From NCBI RefSeq assembly GCF_014356525.2, contig NC_052511.1:6445986-6509985 (forward strand): a DNA stretch of 64,000 nucleotides. The letters run 5' to 3'. The position numbers were made by a program, and so were the translations under genes. The DNA is from Nilaparvata lugens. Lineage: Eukaryota > Arthropoda > Insecta > Hemiptera > Delphacidae. Below the pieces are notes generated by a model. The model worked only from the letters and a program-made list of their open reading frames with translations. It was not told the DNA's origin and did not search any database. Every line of letters starts with the position of its first letter. The stretch's first letter is position 1. Shown here piece after piece: positions 9,500 through 20,076 of this stretch.

Positions 9500-11626
9500 A
9501 CTCCGAGTAAAATCGGCGACCTGTTGCATGTTCTTGGGTTGAATGACCTCAACAAATCTGCCACCTGTTGAATGTCTGAGAGAGTTTAGAGTTCAAATTC
9601 CAACTCCAAGTAAAATAGGCGACCTGTTGCATGTTCTTGGAGTGAATGACATCAACAAATCTGCCACCTGTTGAAAATCTGAGAAAGTTTAGAGTTCAAA
9701 GTCCAACTCCAAGTAAAATCTGCGACTTGTTGCATGTTTTTGGGGTGAATGACCTCAACAAATCTGCCACCTGTTGAATGTCTGAGAAAGTTTAGAGTTC
9801 AAAGTCCAACTCCAAGTAAAATCGGCGACCTGTTGCATGTTCTTGGGGTGAATGACCTCAACAAATCTGCCACCTGTTGATTGTCTGAGAAAGTTTAGAG
9901 TTCAAAGTGCAACTCCAAGTAAAATCGGCAACCTGTTGCATGTTCTTGGGGTGAATGACCTCAACAAATCTGCCACTTGTTGAATATTCTTGGGGTGAAT
10001 GACTTCAACAAATCTGCCACCTTTTGAATGTATAAGAAAGTTTAGAGTTCAAAGTGCAACTCCAAGTAAAATCGGCGACCTGTTGCATGTTCTTGGGGTG
10101 AATGACCACATCGAATCGGCCACCTGTTGAATGTCTGAGAAAGTTGTGAGATAGAGGCAAAAATCTACAGATTTTTCATACATTCAACAAGTGGCTGATT
10201 CGTTCTTGGGTTGAACGACCTAAATAAATCGGCCACCTGTTGAATGTCTAAGAAAGTTGTGAGATAGAGGCAAAAATCTACAGATTTTTCATACATTCAA
10301 CAAGTGGCTGATTCGTTCTTGGGGTGAATGGCCTCAATGAATCTGCATCCTGTTGAATGTCTAAGAAAGTTGTAAGATGGAGGCAAAAATCCACAGATTT
10401 TTCATACATTCAACAAGTGGCTGATTCGTTCTTGGGTTGAACGACCTAAATAAATCGGCCACCTGTTGAATGTCTAAGAAAGTTGTGAGATAGAGGCAAA
10501 AATCTACAGATTTTTCATACATTTAACAAGTGGACGATTCGTTCTTGGGTTGAATGACCTAAGTAAATAGGCCACCTGTTGAATATCTGAGAAAGTTGTG
10601 AGATAGAGGCAAAAATCTACACTTTCTCATACATTCAACAAGTGGCTCATCCGTTCTTGGGTTGAACGACCTAAATGAATCGGCCACCTGTTGAATGTCT
10701 GAGTAAGTTGTGAGATAGAGGCAAAAATCTATAGATTTTTCATACATTCAACAAGTGGCTGATTCGTTTTTGTGTTGAACGACCTCATCGAATCTGCAAC
10801 CTGTTGAATGTCTGAGAAAGTTGTGAGATAGAGGCGAAAAACCAAAGATTTTTCATACATTCAACAAGTGGCTGATTTGTTCTTGGGGTGAATGGCCTCA
10901 TCGAATCTGCAACCTGTTGAATGTCTAAGAAAGTTGTGAGATAGAGGCAAAAATCTACAGATTTTTCATACATTCAACAAGTGGCTGATTCGTTCTTGGG
11001 GTGAATGGCCTCATCGAATCTGCAACCTGTTGAATGTCTAAGAAAGTTGTGAGATAGAGGCAAAAATCTACAGATTTTTAATACATTCAACAAGTGGCTG
11101 ATTCGTTCTTGGGTTGAACGACCTAAATGAATCGGCCACCTGTTGAATGTCTGAGAAAGTTGTGAGATAGAGGCGAAAATCTACAGATTTTTCATACATT
11201 CAACAAGTGGCTGATTCGTTCTTGGGTTGAACGACCTAAATGAATCGGCCACCTGTTGAATGTCTAAGAAAGTTGTGAGATAGAGGCGAAAATCTACAGA
11301 TTTTTCATACATTCAACAAGTGGCTGATTCGTTCTTGGGTTGAACGACCTAAATGAATCGGCCACCTGTTGAATGTCTGAGAAAGTTGCGAGTTCAAAGT
11401 CCAACTCCAAGTAGAATCGGCGACCTGTTGCATGTCTGGGTTCAAAGTCCAAATACAAGTTATGTACAACATTTTTCGAAGAAGAATTCTATGGAATAGA
11501 ACACATGTATAAAATAAATAATGTAATATCAATGAAGATAGTCCGACATCTAGCTATTGAAATATCATCATGACAATGACCATGTTTGATAGAATCATAC
11601 GTTGATGTTGTCAATACTTCTATTGT

Positions 11627-11976
11627 GAGGTCCACGTTATAATGGCAGTGGAGAAAGATAGCAGAACAACGTTGCCGATCCTCTGTTTGTCAATGCCTTC
11701 TGTAGACGGTAGCCGATACAGGTTTACTGATGTAATATTAACTGTGCATTCTCATTAAAAATAATGAATTAAATTTTACTAAGCAAGAAATTTTTTTTAA
11801 TGAATCTCCATAATTGAGATAATATATTTTGTTAATTAATTATTAATTCTACATCAGCAAAGACGATCTGACAACAGAGCAAACTCAGAAAGAGAAAGTG
11901 CTATCCGCTTTGTTGAATGATAGTCAATAGTATTGCTATGATAATTAAACACTGCCATTATAGCGTGGACCTCACC
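11627..11976. mobile_element. MITE-A copy with terminal inverted repeats
   Basis: The left end GTGAGGTCCACGTTATAATG is mirrored at the right end by CATTATAGCGTGGACCTCAC. The interior includes CGTTGCCGATCCTCTG and the block TCCGCTTTGTTGAATGATAG. Length is about 350 bp, with no coding capacity. No clear target duplication is visible, so the superfamily is not assigned. Confidence 0.8.
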
Positions 11977-12030
11977 ATTTGTTGAAATTATTTAACTGAG
12001 TCATTGTCAATGTTGAAAAACCGTTCCATA

Positions 12031-12224
12031 ATTAAATAAAACACACATATTTTGTCAAATTCTACACTGTTTATTGGTAGGGGACCATGGTTTTGTCAAC
12101 TTGATTCATTTTTTTCATTTCACATTTCAGTCAGCTTGAAAATGTGACCTGTGAGGTCACGAAAACATGGTCCTGTTCCAAATAAAACAGTGTAAAATTT
12201 GACAACATATGTGTGTTTTAATTG
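12031..12224. repeat. Hairpin with central GTGACC stem and GAAA
   Basis: Outer arms ATTAAATAAAACACACATAT and its approximate complement near 12190-12224 enclose a ~110-bp centre. In the centre, CTTGAAAAT is followed by a short stem GTGACC/GGTCAC and then GAAA. The same layout is seen in two other foldback families (see findings). A diverged second copy lies at 13318-13506. Confidence 0.7.
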
Positions 12225-12376
12225 TTCAGAATCAATTCAAATCACAGAACCAGGATTCATCACAACACCTGCAAAATCTTTAGCTGAACTCCACATTATG
12301 GAGAAATACCATGCAATCGGCCTGGTATACCTGAGTCAACCAGGTCACTCGATATCCTATACTATTAAACGAGCAG

Positions 12377-12717
12377 CTTCTGTTGCATGTTCTTGGGGTG
12401 AATGACCTCAACAAATCTGCCACCTGTTGATTGTCTGAGAAAGTTTAGAGTTCAAAGTGCAACTCCAAGTAAAATCGGCGACCTGTTGCATGTTCTTGGG
12501 GTGAATGACCTCAACAAATCTGCCACCTGTTGCATGTCTGAGAAAGTTTAGAGTTCAAAGTGCAACTCCAAGTAAAATCGGCGACCTGTTGCATGTCTGA
12601 GAAAGTTTAGAGTTCAAAGTGCAACTCCAAGTAAAATCGGCGACCTGTTGCATGTCTGAGAAAGTTTAGAGTTCAAAGTGCAACTCCAAGTAAAATCGGC
12701 GACCTGTTGCATGTGTG
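12377..12717. repeat. Second block of type A satellite monomers
   Basis: About three 103-bp type A monomers and some shortened ones separate the two copies of the 1279-bp unit. They are closest to the monomers near 9840-9960, including the variant CAAAGTGCAACTCC. Confidence 0.9.
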
Positions 12718-12903
12718 GGCTCAAAGTCCAAATACAAGTTATGTACAACATTTTTCGAAGAAGAATTCTATGGAATAGAACACATGTATAAAATAAATAA
12801 TGTAATATCAATGAAGATAGTCCGACATCTAGCTATTGAAATATCATCATGACAATGACCATGTTTGATAGAATCATACGTTGATGTTGTCAATACTTCT
12901 ATT

Positions 12904-13254
12904 GTGAGGTCCACGTTATAATGGCAGTGGAGAAAGATAGCAGAACAACGTTGCCGATCCTCTGTTTGTCAATGCCTTCTGTAGACGGTAGCCGATACAG
13001 GTTTACTGATGTAATATTAACTGTGCATTCTCATTAAAATAATGAATTAAATTTTACTAAGCAAGAAATTTTTTTTAATGAATCTCCATAATTGAGATAA
13101 TATATTTTGTTAATTAATTATTAATTCTACATCAGCAAAGACGATCTGACAACAGAGCAATCTAGAAAGAGAAAGTGCTATCCGCTTTGTTGAATGATAG
13201 TCAATAGTATTGCTATGATAATTAAACACTGCCATTATAACGTGGACCTCACTA
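12904..13254. mobile_element. MITE-A copy, duplicated with its host segment
   Basis: Ends GTGAGGTCCACGTTATAATG and CATTATAACGTGGACCTCAC form terminal inverted repeats. It was copied by the segmental duplication rather than by independent insertion, because the flanks also match 11433-12376. Confidence 0.8.
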
Positions 13255-13317
13255 TATACTATTATTGTTCAACATCATTTTCCTGAGTCATTGTCAATAT
13301 TGTAGAACCGCTCCAAA

Positions 13318-13506
13318 ATTAAATAAAAACACAGATATGTTATCAAATTCTACACTGTTTTTATTTGGTACACGATCATGGTTTCGTCAACTTGATTCAT
13401 TTTTTTCATTTTACATTTCAGTCAGCTTGAAAATGTGACCGGTGTGGTCACGAGACCAAATAAAACTTTGTAGAATTTGACAAAATATGTGTGTTTTATT
13501 TAATTG
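13318..13506. repeat. Second copy of the GTGACC hairpin
   Basis: Arms around AAATAAAAACACAGATATG and its mirror near 13490 enclose CTTGAAAATGTGACCGGTGT followed by GGTCACGAGACC. The GAAA of the first copy has become GAGA. Confidence 0.65.
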
Positions 13507-13652
13507 TTCAAAATCAATTCAAATCATAGAACCAGGTTTCATGACAACACCTGCAAAATCTTTAGCTCAACTCTACATTATGGAGAAGTACCATACAATC
13601 GGCCTGGTATACCTGAGTCAACCAGGTCACTCGATATTATTATTATTATACC

Positions 13653-13923
13653 ATAGATTCAAATTATTAATGACCATCTTATAATCAAGTTTAACTGGTA
13701 GGTAGTTAAGTACAATAAACGAATAGAATCGAGAACGAATCTGGAGATACCACATCATTTATCAACTTCATCATAGACAGCAGCTATTAGACGGGAAGCC
13801 ATTGGGAGAAATTGTTCACCCGGTGAAATGAATAGTCTAAACTCCAAGACAGAGAAAGTAAACGTCAATTGAAAACAAACAGTGAAAGTTTTAAGGTCGT
13901 CATGTTTATGAGTAAGGTCATAT
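13653..13923. other. Short stretch, no gene recognised
   Basis: No supported coding region; short frames on both strands here lack recognisable motifs. Confidence 0.4.
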
Positions 13924-14602
13924 GGTTGGCTTCGAACAAAGTGAGAAGAGCTATTATTCAATTATACAATTATTATTACGTTAGCAATGAGAGAGCGTCG
14001 ATAAGAGACAATAGAATTAAATTAAACCTAAGAACTAATATTTCTGCTCATATTTTTTTCTTTCCTTTCTCCTTTCTTCTCCTCTCATTCTTCCCTTTTT
14101 CGTACCCTTCATTCCTTACTTCTATACCGTCAGAGGATACCAGGCTATTTATTACATGGGAAACCATAGTTGACTAGGTATTTTTCCTCCTTCCTTTCTT
14201 TTCAGCACTCCCGCCATGAAGCCTGTTTTCTGTATTTTCATTGAAAATTTCTATTTTATTTGTTGTTTTGTATCGATTTTTTGTGTATCTTGTGTTGAAT
14301 CGAATATTTGGTTGGCTTTGAACAAAGTTCAATTACACACTTATTACGTCTGCAATGAGAGAACGTTGATAAGAGACAATAGACTTTAATTAAACTAACG
14401 AGCTAATATTTATGCTTATATTTTTTCCTCTCCTTTCTTATTCTTTTTTATTCCGCTCCTCTTTACCCTTCACCCTTCCTTATACTTCAATACCCTCTAC
14501 CAGCCTTTTACATGGGAAACAATAGTTGTTTAGGTATTTCTCCTCTTTTCTTTCTTTTCAGCACCCCTCACCATAAAGCCTGATTCCTGTATTTTTATTA
14601 TA
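13924..14602 (+). repeat. Diverged tandem duplication with splice-acceptor-like tracts
   Basis: 13924-14240 and 14310-14602 are related: both begin GGTTGGCTT, share GAACAAAGT and GATAAGAGACAATAGA, then ACATGGGAAACNATAGTTG, and end in a pyrimidine tract TTTCTTTTCAG|CAC. The tract followed by CAG looks like an intron 3' end, and it occurs in both copies. No matching exon frame could be recognised downstream, so this may be part of a repeat rather than of a gene. Confidence 0.65.
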
Positions 14603-14608
14603 AATTTG

Positions 14609-14765
14609 TATTTATTTAATAGTATTATAGTACCCTTTGAAATTAATAATATAGTAAAACAAGAATACAAATTGTATTAATTGTAACTATGTTATGTTAC
14701 AATTTGTATTCTTGTTTATTATATTATTAATTTTATAGGGTACTATAATACTATTTTATAAATAC
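14609..14765. repeat. Near-perfect A+T-rich hairpin
   Basis: The left arm GTATTTATTTAATAGTATTA pairs with the right arm ending AATACTATTTTATAAATAC. Mirrored blocks AACAAGAATACAAATTGTA and TACAATTTGTATTCTTGTT flank a loop of about 20 bp. The arms are about 70 bp each. It is likely a foldback MITE. Confidence 0.8.
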
Positions 14766-15586
14766 AAGAAAGTAGCCCTGAATTCATACATTTTGGAAAT
14801 TTTTATTTTGTATCCATAATTTTGTTGTGTATCTTGAGCTGAATTGAATGAAATTATTGATTGATTGAAAATAGAAATAATGTTACTATAGTCTTCGATG
14901 CCGATGCATGTAAAATTGAATACCTTACACGAGTGAATAATTGTTGGGAATATTCTACACAAATTGAGATTGAATAGATACTTAAAATCGAATCCCAAAT
15001 ATCGATTCCAGACCTAGAATTTAGGAGTACATCTAATTCATCCATCAAAAACAATTTATTTAATTATATCATTGGTGCATAGGATATTGGCTGATAATAA
15101 ATTTTTTTCAATATTAATAAATTTATAAATTAAATTATAATAACATATTGAAAAAAGAAAAAGTAAGATACAATATCAAATAAATAAATCAATACAATTT
15201 ATTCTGGTGATCTTAAAGTGGAACGTTCCATTAATTCAATTCAGTCATCCAATTCCATTTTTGTATCTTTAAAGTATCTGCTTCTTTCTCGAATTCCTTT
15301 CTTTTCCCTTTGTGCAAGAACGTTTTGTTTCTGGGTTGGAAACTGCCTGGTTCGTGGGTTCAAATACGCCGATCGCATGGACGTTTGATCATCTCATTTT
15401 AAAATAAAATAAATAAATAGATTTAACCACATTAATTCACCAACTAACTCTACATTACCCACGCACAAGCATGAAGCTCATGTGGGCATCATCCTCAATA
15501 AGAAAAATGCAATTGTGGATCAAAATGAGCTTGAGGCGCATATTTCACAAGCTGTTCGACATGAGACTGAGGCGCATATTTTACCA
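14766..15586. other. A+T-rich stretch, no gene recognised
   Basis: Two overlapping reverse frames (14756-14998 and 14854-15054) have no recognisable motif. Around 15340-15400, GTGGGTTCAAATACGCC is B-box-like and is followed by an A-rich tail AAAATAAAATAAATAAATA, so a broken SINE is possible. Confidence 0.4.
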
Positions 15587-15677
15587 GGAGGTACTGAATA
15601 CTGGAAGTACTGAATACTGGAGGAACTGAATACTGGAGGTACTGAATACTGGAGGTACTGAATACTGGATATACTGG
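15587..15677. repeat. 16-bp minisatellite
   Basis: The unit TACTGAATACTGGAGG is repeated about five and a half times with few changes. It gives a repetitive reverse frame that is not a gene. Confidence 0.9.
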
Positions 15678-15978
15678 AATGAACAAGGACTGGATACGAG
15701 ACTCACTGACCAGCAACACTTTCACCGATTAGGATAACTTTTTCCGTTTGAATGGGATGTTCATAGTAGTGGAAGAAAGCATGTAATCGACGTGTATGTG
15801 TGTGTGTATGATGTCTCAATTTCATCGCGGTTTACAGGCTACATCAGATGCGTTCTTGTTCGAATGTCACGGTTCAATACAAAGAAACACTTTTAACCAT
15901 TAAAACAAATTGAATATGTTGAGCTTGAGCCATATTCATCTAGTTATTGTCGAGCTCGAAGTGTTAACTATGACTTTT

Positions 15979-16360
15979 AGGGCCGTTTTCCGAGCTCGAG
16001 ATTTGGCTAAGTTCTAGACTTTAAATAGCTGGATTCAGAAAATTGGCTTCCCGAAACGGGGCGTAGTCGTAGTCATTGTCATAGTGATGTTTGAATTTAA
16101 TTTAAAAAAAAAAAAAATAAAAAAATAAAATAGAAAATAGAATAAAGAGAAAATAGTGTAAAGTTTCAGCTATTTTGAATTATTTAGAAATGTTTAATTT
16201 CGTCAAGGAAAAACGTTCTCAATGATAGAAATGAGAAAATAAAAACTGGGACTACTGTTATAAAAACTGCGAGTACGCCCCGTTTTGGAAATCTAATTTT
16301 CTGACTCCAGCTGTTTAAAGTCTAGAACTTAGCTAAATCCCGAGCTCGGAAACCGGCCCT
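15979..16360. mobile_element. MITE with ~85-bp terminal inverted repeats
   Basis: AGGGCCGTTTTCCGAGCTCG at the left is mirrored by CGAGCTCGGAAACCGGCCCT at the right. Further inside, AAGTTCTAGACTTTAAA pairs with TTTAAAGTCTAGAACTT and CCCGAAACGGGGCG with CGCCCCGTTTTGG. The centre is an A-rich, non-coding ~210 bp. No coding capacity and no clear target duplication are visible. Confidence 0.85.
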
Positions 16361-16675
16361 TGAAAATTTAATCTCAAGAAACATTACGTGAACGAAATAG
16401 TCAAAAATAATCCATATCTCTGTACCTTATTGACATTTCTACAAATAGTAAGATTTAAAAATAGTTGTACTGGTAATTGTTTAGGATAATCTGTATTATT
16501 ATCCATTTTCTCATACTATTTTGAAATATACCACAAATTAGTATGAAGCTGATTGATTGCTTGCTTATCATCTTGTCGTATTGCTAGCTTGCTTGAATCC
16601 GTTATCATCTATTTTGTACTGAAAGTAAATTTTGTTATCATAGCGAGTCTGTTGCTTAGGCCGTCATTTTGTGAC

Positions 16676-16945
16676 ACCGTTGAGTGGGAGGAGACTGTTG
16701 AGCTGGGCCAATGGCAGGCGATCATGCCCTTGACCAATAGCAGTAGTCGCCTACTAGTATAAATTCTGCTGCTCTTGTATTTAGTTTTAGTTTATCAGAG
16801 ATTGACAATGGTGTAATAACCGAATTCGGTCTTTCTAAGTGGCAATAAATCTGTGGTTTTTCTTACAATTTTTATTCTTTTTCATTTAATATGAATGATT
16901 ACCACAATATCAAATTCTCAACTACTACACAAAAAGTATTTTCAG
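16676..16945 (+). mobile_element. LTR-like fragment with CCAAT, TATA and AATAAA
   Basis: Two CCAAT boxes (16708-16712 and 16734-16738), a TATAAAT (16758-16764), the block GATTGACAATGGTGTAATAA, an AATAAA (16844-16849) and a T/GT-rich segment follow in order. This is the order of a short retroelement terminal repeat that both starts and ends transcripts. The last 60 bp match, in reverse, the flank of the hairpins at 21205 and 27830. A solo terminal repeat of a retroelement is the likeliest reading, by structure only. Confidence 0.5.
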
Positions 16946-17439
16946 TATAATTTTCATTTCACAACAGTGTAGTTGATTATTATTGAAATGACATTGAAAT
17001 AGCATTCAGTACCCTTCCATATTATATTATTGCTACTTCTTCTTTTTCTTATTCTTACTAAAAAGATATTAGGCTATAACCTGTTCCGACTCAAATTAAG
17101 CCAATTATTCAAATAAACATAAAAATCCTATTATTCACAACGCCTAGGTGGCATAATTCTATTATTGATTCATCGTAAAATGCTTCAACTCATGTTTTTT
17201 TCAGCCCTATGAATAGAAGAGAATTCTTTCAAATTACTCCTCAATAGAAGTGATATTATTACTACTTGTTAACATCCATAGAAGTGAATACTCCTTATTA
17301 TGACAGAAAATAGTTGAGATGTTATCAGCATTATTTTCCATTAGGTCTACATAGCTACAGAACTAAGCCGAATTTAGTGTTCTCAATAAATTACGATTAA
17401 CAGATCTAGAAGACCATCAAAGAGACTTGAAATTTATTT

Positions 17440-17545
17440 TTATTCATTTATTTTACAATGCAAATGACACTAATGTAATAACATTGACAGATAAAAATAA
17501 TAAGGTAGTCCTTGTGCTATTTTTCTTCCAAATTTATAGGTGACA
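17440..17545 (-). mobile_element. LINE-like 3' end fragment
   Basis: Read in reverse, the block contains AAATTTGGAAGAAAAATAGC, CACAAGGACTACC, ATTACATTAGTGTCATTTGC and a terminal AAATAAATGAATAAA. A relative lies at 50405-50520. Confidence 0.55.
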
Positions 17546-18473
17546 AAGTCCAAGATACATTTTTATAAAATTTTAGTCCAAGATAAACTTGAAAACTATA
17601 AATTTTGAATTTCGATGGTTTTAATTAATAAATTGGTTGGAAATATTCCACTCAATTACCACTTATAATCCACTTATTACCACGAATAATCCTATTATGT
17701 TAAGCTAGCAATTTCTGTATTCATATATATCTGGTTATTTTTATACCAGGCTATTTTCATATCTGGTTATTTATGTTTAACGGATCTCGAAAACGGCTCT
17801 AACGATTTTCACGAAATTTGGAACATAGTAGGTTTATGATAAAAAGATTCGATTGCACTAGGTCTCATCCTTGAGAAAACTCGCTGAACGACATTAAAAG
17901 CATAATTCATCCTTGGCTGAAACAGCTGTGGATAGTAAAAAAGTGAGTATGTGAAAAATCAAGATATCGCATCCCCGAAATTCATGAGATGACGTATAGC
18001 CAGCTGTGAAATATGAACACGTTCATTTTAGAGAATTGTGTTCTATTTATCAATAAATATATCGGGTGCCCCGATATCATTGAGTTATTTAAGGAAATTT
18101 GGAGCCATTGAAGAAACACAAACTTATAAACAGTAAAGCTCAGCTGAATTGTGAAGGGTTCTTCGAAGCAGCTGGTTCTGAAGTGTCATCAATAATTTCA
18201 ATTTCACAACACCCATGTTGCAACAAACTCAGCCATATTTTCCCGGTCGAAAAGACAGCCACTCCAGTAATCCAGCAGACATTATGGCTGATTGACTAGA
18301 ACTCGTAAGTCCAGCTTCTGCACCTGCTTGAAAAGTGAATGTAGTTGGCTTCATCTAGTCCAGTGAAAGGAGCATCAGGCTTCAAATCTTTTACAATTCC
18401 ACTTGATAGGAATGTTGAGCAATGGAACGATTCAAATCGTTGAGTAAGAGAGTTCACCAAAAAAAAACTGAAC
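17546..18473. other. Stretch with a possible dispersed repeat, no gene
   Basis: The segment near 17780 reads CTCGAAAACGGCTCTAACGA, similar to the core of the (CA)n element in reverse. Nothing else could be assigned. Frames at 18099-18299 (forward) and 18296-18487 (reverse) have no recognisable motif. Confidence 0.4.
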
Positions 18474-18565
18474 AATGTGTAAATCATTTTTAAATATACT
18501 CAGTTGCGAAACTGAGGATGAGGTCTTGGAATACATTGAGAATAGAATGTATTAGATGAATATGC
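18474..18565 (+). repeat. Left direct repeat flanking element X copy B
   Basis: AATGTGTAAATCATTTTTAA to GAATATGC is repeated at 19230-19320, immediately beyond the other side of element X. The two 92/91-bp copies differ at roughly one site in six. Confidence 0.85.
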
Positions 18566-18570
18566 ATTAG

Positions 18571-19226
18571 ACTAGTAGTTCTGTGAACAGTAGACCTCGC
18601 GCTCAGTTAGTTACATTGACCTGTTGTTATGTTTTCTCAAAAATTAATAAATAATTTATCAATTTAAAATGTCTAGAAAAATCCTAAATAAACATATAGC
18701 TTTCTGTCCTATCGTACCGTGACGTGTCGTCCCGGAATGTGGATGTGAGCGCTGTTATCAGGTCTGGCTGCAACTGTCTACAACATTGATAAAAAATTTA
18801 TATTTTCAAGATTTTCGATGTTTTTCAACGGGTAGTATTATAGTCAACTGTCTACTAACGTTGATGGAAAGATACATTTTCAAGATGTTCGATGTTTTTG
18901 AACGGGTAGTATTATAGTCAACTAGACAGCTGATTTATGATGAATAATTCTATAGTCTAATTTTTCCTGTAATATTGGCGTATGAAGGAGGCTCCTTCTT
19001 CGTTTTATATTATCCTTGAAATGCAAAATTTCCAAAAACCTTGTATATACGTTGACGCGCAATTTAAAAAGGAACTTACCTGTCAAATTTCATGAAAATC
19101 TATTACCGCGTTTCACCGTAAATGCGCAACATATAAACATATAAAGATTTGAGAATTCAAACATTTAAACATTAAGAGAAATGCCAAACCGTCGACTTGA
19201 ATCTTAGACATCACTTCGCTCGGTCA
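18571..19226 (+). mobile_element. Element X copy B, with inserted sequence
   Basis: Starts ACTAGTAGTTCTGTGAACAG and ends CACTTCGCTCGGTCAA. It carries about 290 extra bases (about 18605-18900) after the first 35. This insert contains GACCTGTTGTTATGTTTTCT, shared with the end of the LINE at 58613-59258, and a ~67-bp tandem block with GGGTAGTATTATAGTCAACT. Confidence 0.85.
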
Positions 19227-19229
19227 AAA

Positions 19230-19320
19230 AATGTGTAAATTATTTTTAAATATACTCACTTGCGAAACCGTGAAGATGACTTCAAATACATTGAGCATAG
19301 AATGTATGAAGTTAATATGC
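19230..19320 (+). repeat. Right direct repeat flanking element X copy B
   Basis: Partner of 18474-18565; begins AATGTGTAAATTATTTTTAA and ends GTTAATATGC. Confidence 0.85.
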
Positions 19321-19899
19321 TGGAGGATTCTCTTGAAAAATTTGGAAATTGTGTAACTTGTCCCATAAATATCTTCCCAAATATTTCCAAACAGTCATCT
19401 TCTTAGCTAACTGATAATCTTCTCACAGGCGTTCATGGTTTCTAGTGAATATAATCAATAAATTTTGGATATTGTTTACATTCCACTACAAACGAATAGA
19501 TAATGCAATAACTAGACAGTTTTATAGCCATCCATGACTACTATCATAGTCAAATTTCATCCTCCTGACTGGAGAGCTATCAAGTATTTTACGACTTTAT
19601 CTTGTTTTTGAATCTCCAGGCGTTTGTGGATAACATCACAGTCTGGTTAACCAAGGACAGAGTTGAAGATTCTCATAGAAAGATTACAAAGATCAACTGA
19701 TCTCTTCGACCTCTTGAACTCTTTGGCTAGTTTAGTATCTAGATAGGATTGTGTTGTCGAATATATTAATGAGGAATATTTCAGGCCCCAAAATAGATAA
19801 AATTAACGAAAATGAGAAGAGAGATGAATTTCCCATGTTGTTGTGAAGATGATGGTGTGGTGAAAATATTCGTATTGGATGAAAATGAGTTGGGCCCGG
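19321..19899. other. Stretch, no gene recognised
   Basis: No supported coding region and no repeat family recognised. Confidence 0.4.
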
Positions 19900-20037
19900 T
19901 TGCACAAAAGCCTGTCAAATTTTAATCGTGATTAAATCTCGAAAGAAACAATCAAAGAAGCCTTCACGAAAGAGCCTTCTCTAATCAGTTCTCTTGGCGA
20001 TTTAATCGTGATTAAAGTTGAACAAGTTTTTGTGTGA
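19900..20037. mobile_element. 138-bp hairpin MITE (TTGCACAAAAGCC family)
   Basis: The left end TTGCACAAAAGCCTGTCAAA and the inner block TTTAATCGTGATTAAATC are mirrored by GATTTAATCGTGATTAAAG and a degenerate right end AAGTTTTTGTGTGA. A cleaner copy of the same length lies at 51285-51422. Confidence 0.8.
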
Positions 20038-20076
20038 TTTGACTATAATGAAAAAGTAAATTCCAAATTAAATTAT

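Larger units (their letters stand above)
7377..11435. repeat. Satellite array with two monomer types
   Basis: Two related monomers alternate in blocks. Type A is 103 bp (exact spacing at 9751, 9854 and 9957) and contains CCACCTGTTGAATGTCTGAG, CAAAGTCCAACTCCAAGTAA and GGCGACCTGTTGCATG. Type B is 113 bp (10217, 10330 and 10443) and contains the same CCACCTGTTGAATGT plus its near-complement ACATTCAACAAGTGG, so each B monomer can fold on itself. Type A fills most of 7725-10085 and B 10086-11400. Blocks at 7427-7545 and 9091-9210 are inverted. Reverse frames of 60-95 codons here are products of the repeat. Confidence 0.95.
11433..12376. repeat. Non-satellite part of a 1279-bp duplicated unit, copy 1
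   Basis: From CAAAGTCCAAATACAAGTTA onward, this segment recurs at 12718-13652 with an offset near 1279 bp and few differences. It contains a MITE-A copy (11627-11976), a hairpin (12031-12224) and a terminal block ending CAACCAGGTCACTCGATAT that resembles the 3' end of the SINE at 6851. Confidence 0.9.
12718..13652. repeat. Non-satellite part of the 1279-bp unit, copy 2
   Basis: Repeats 11433-12376 with its own MITE-A copy (12904-13254) and hairpin (13318-13506). Differences concentrate in the hairpin region. The copy ends with CGATATTATTATTATTATA, an ATT tail like that of the SINE at 6851. Confidence 0.9.
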
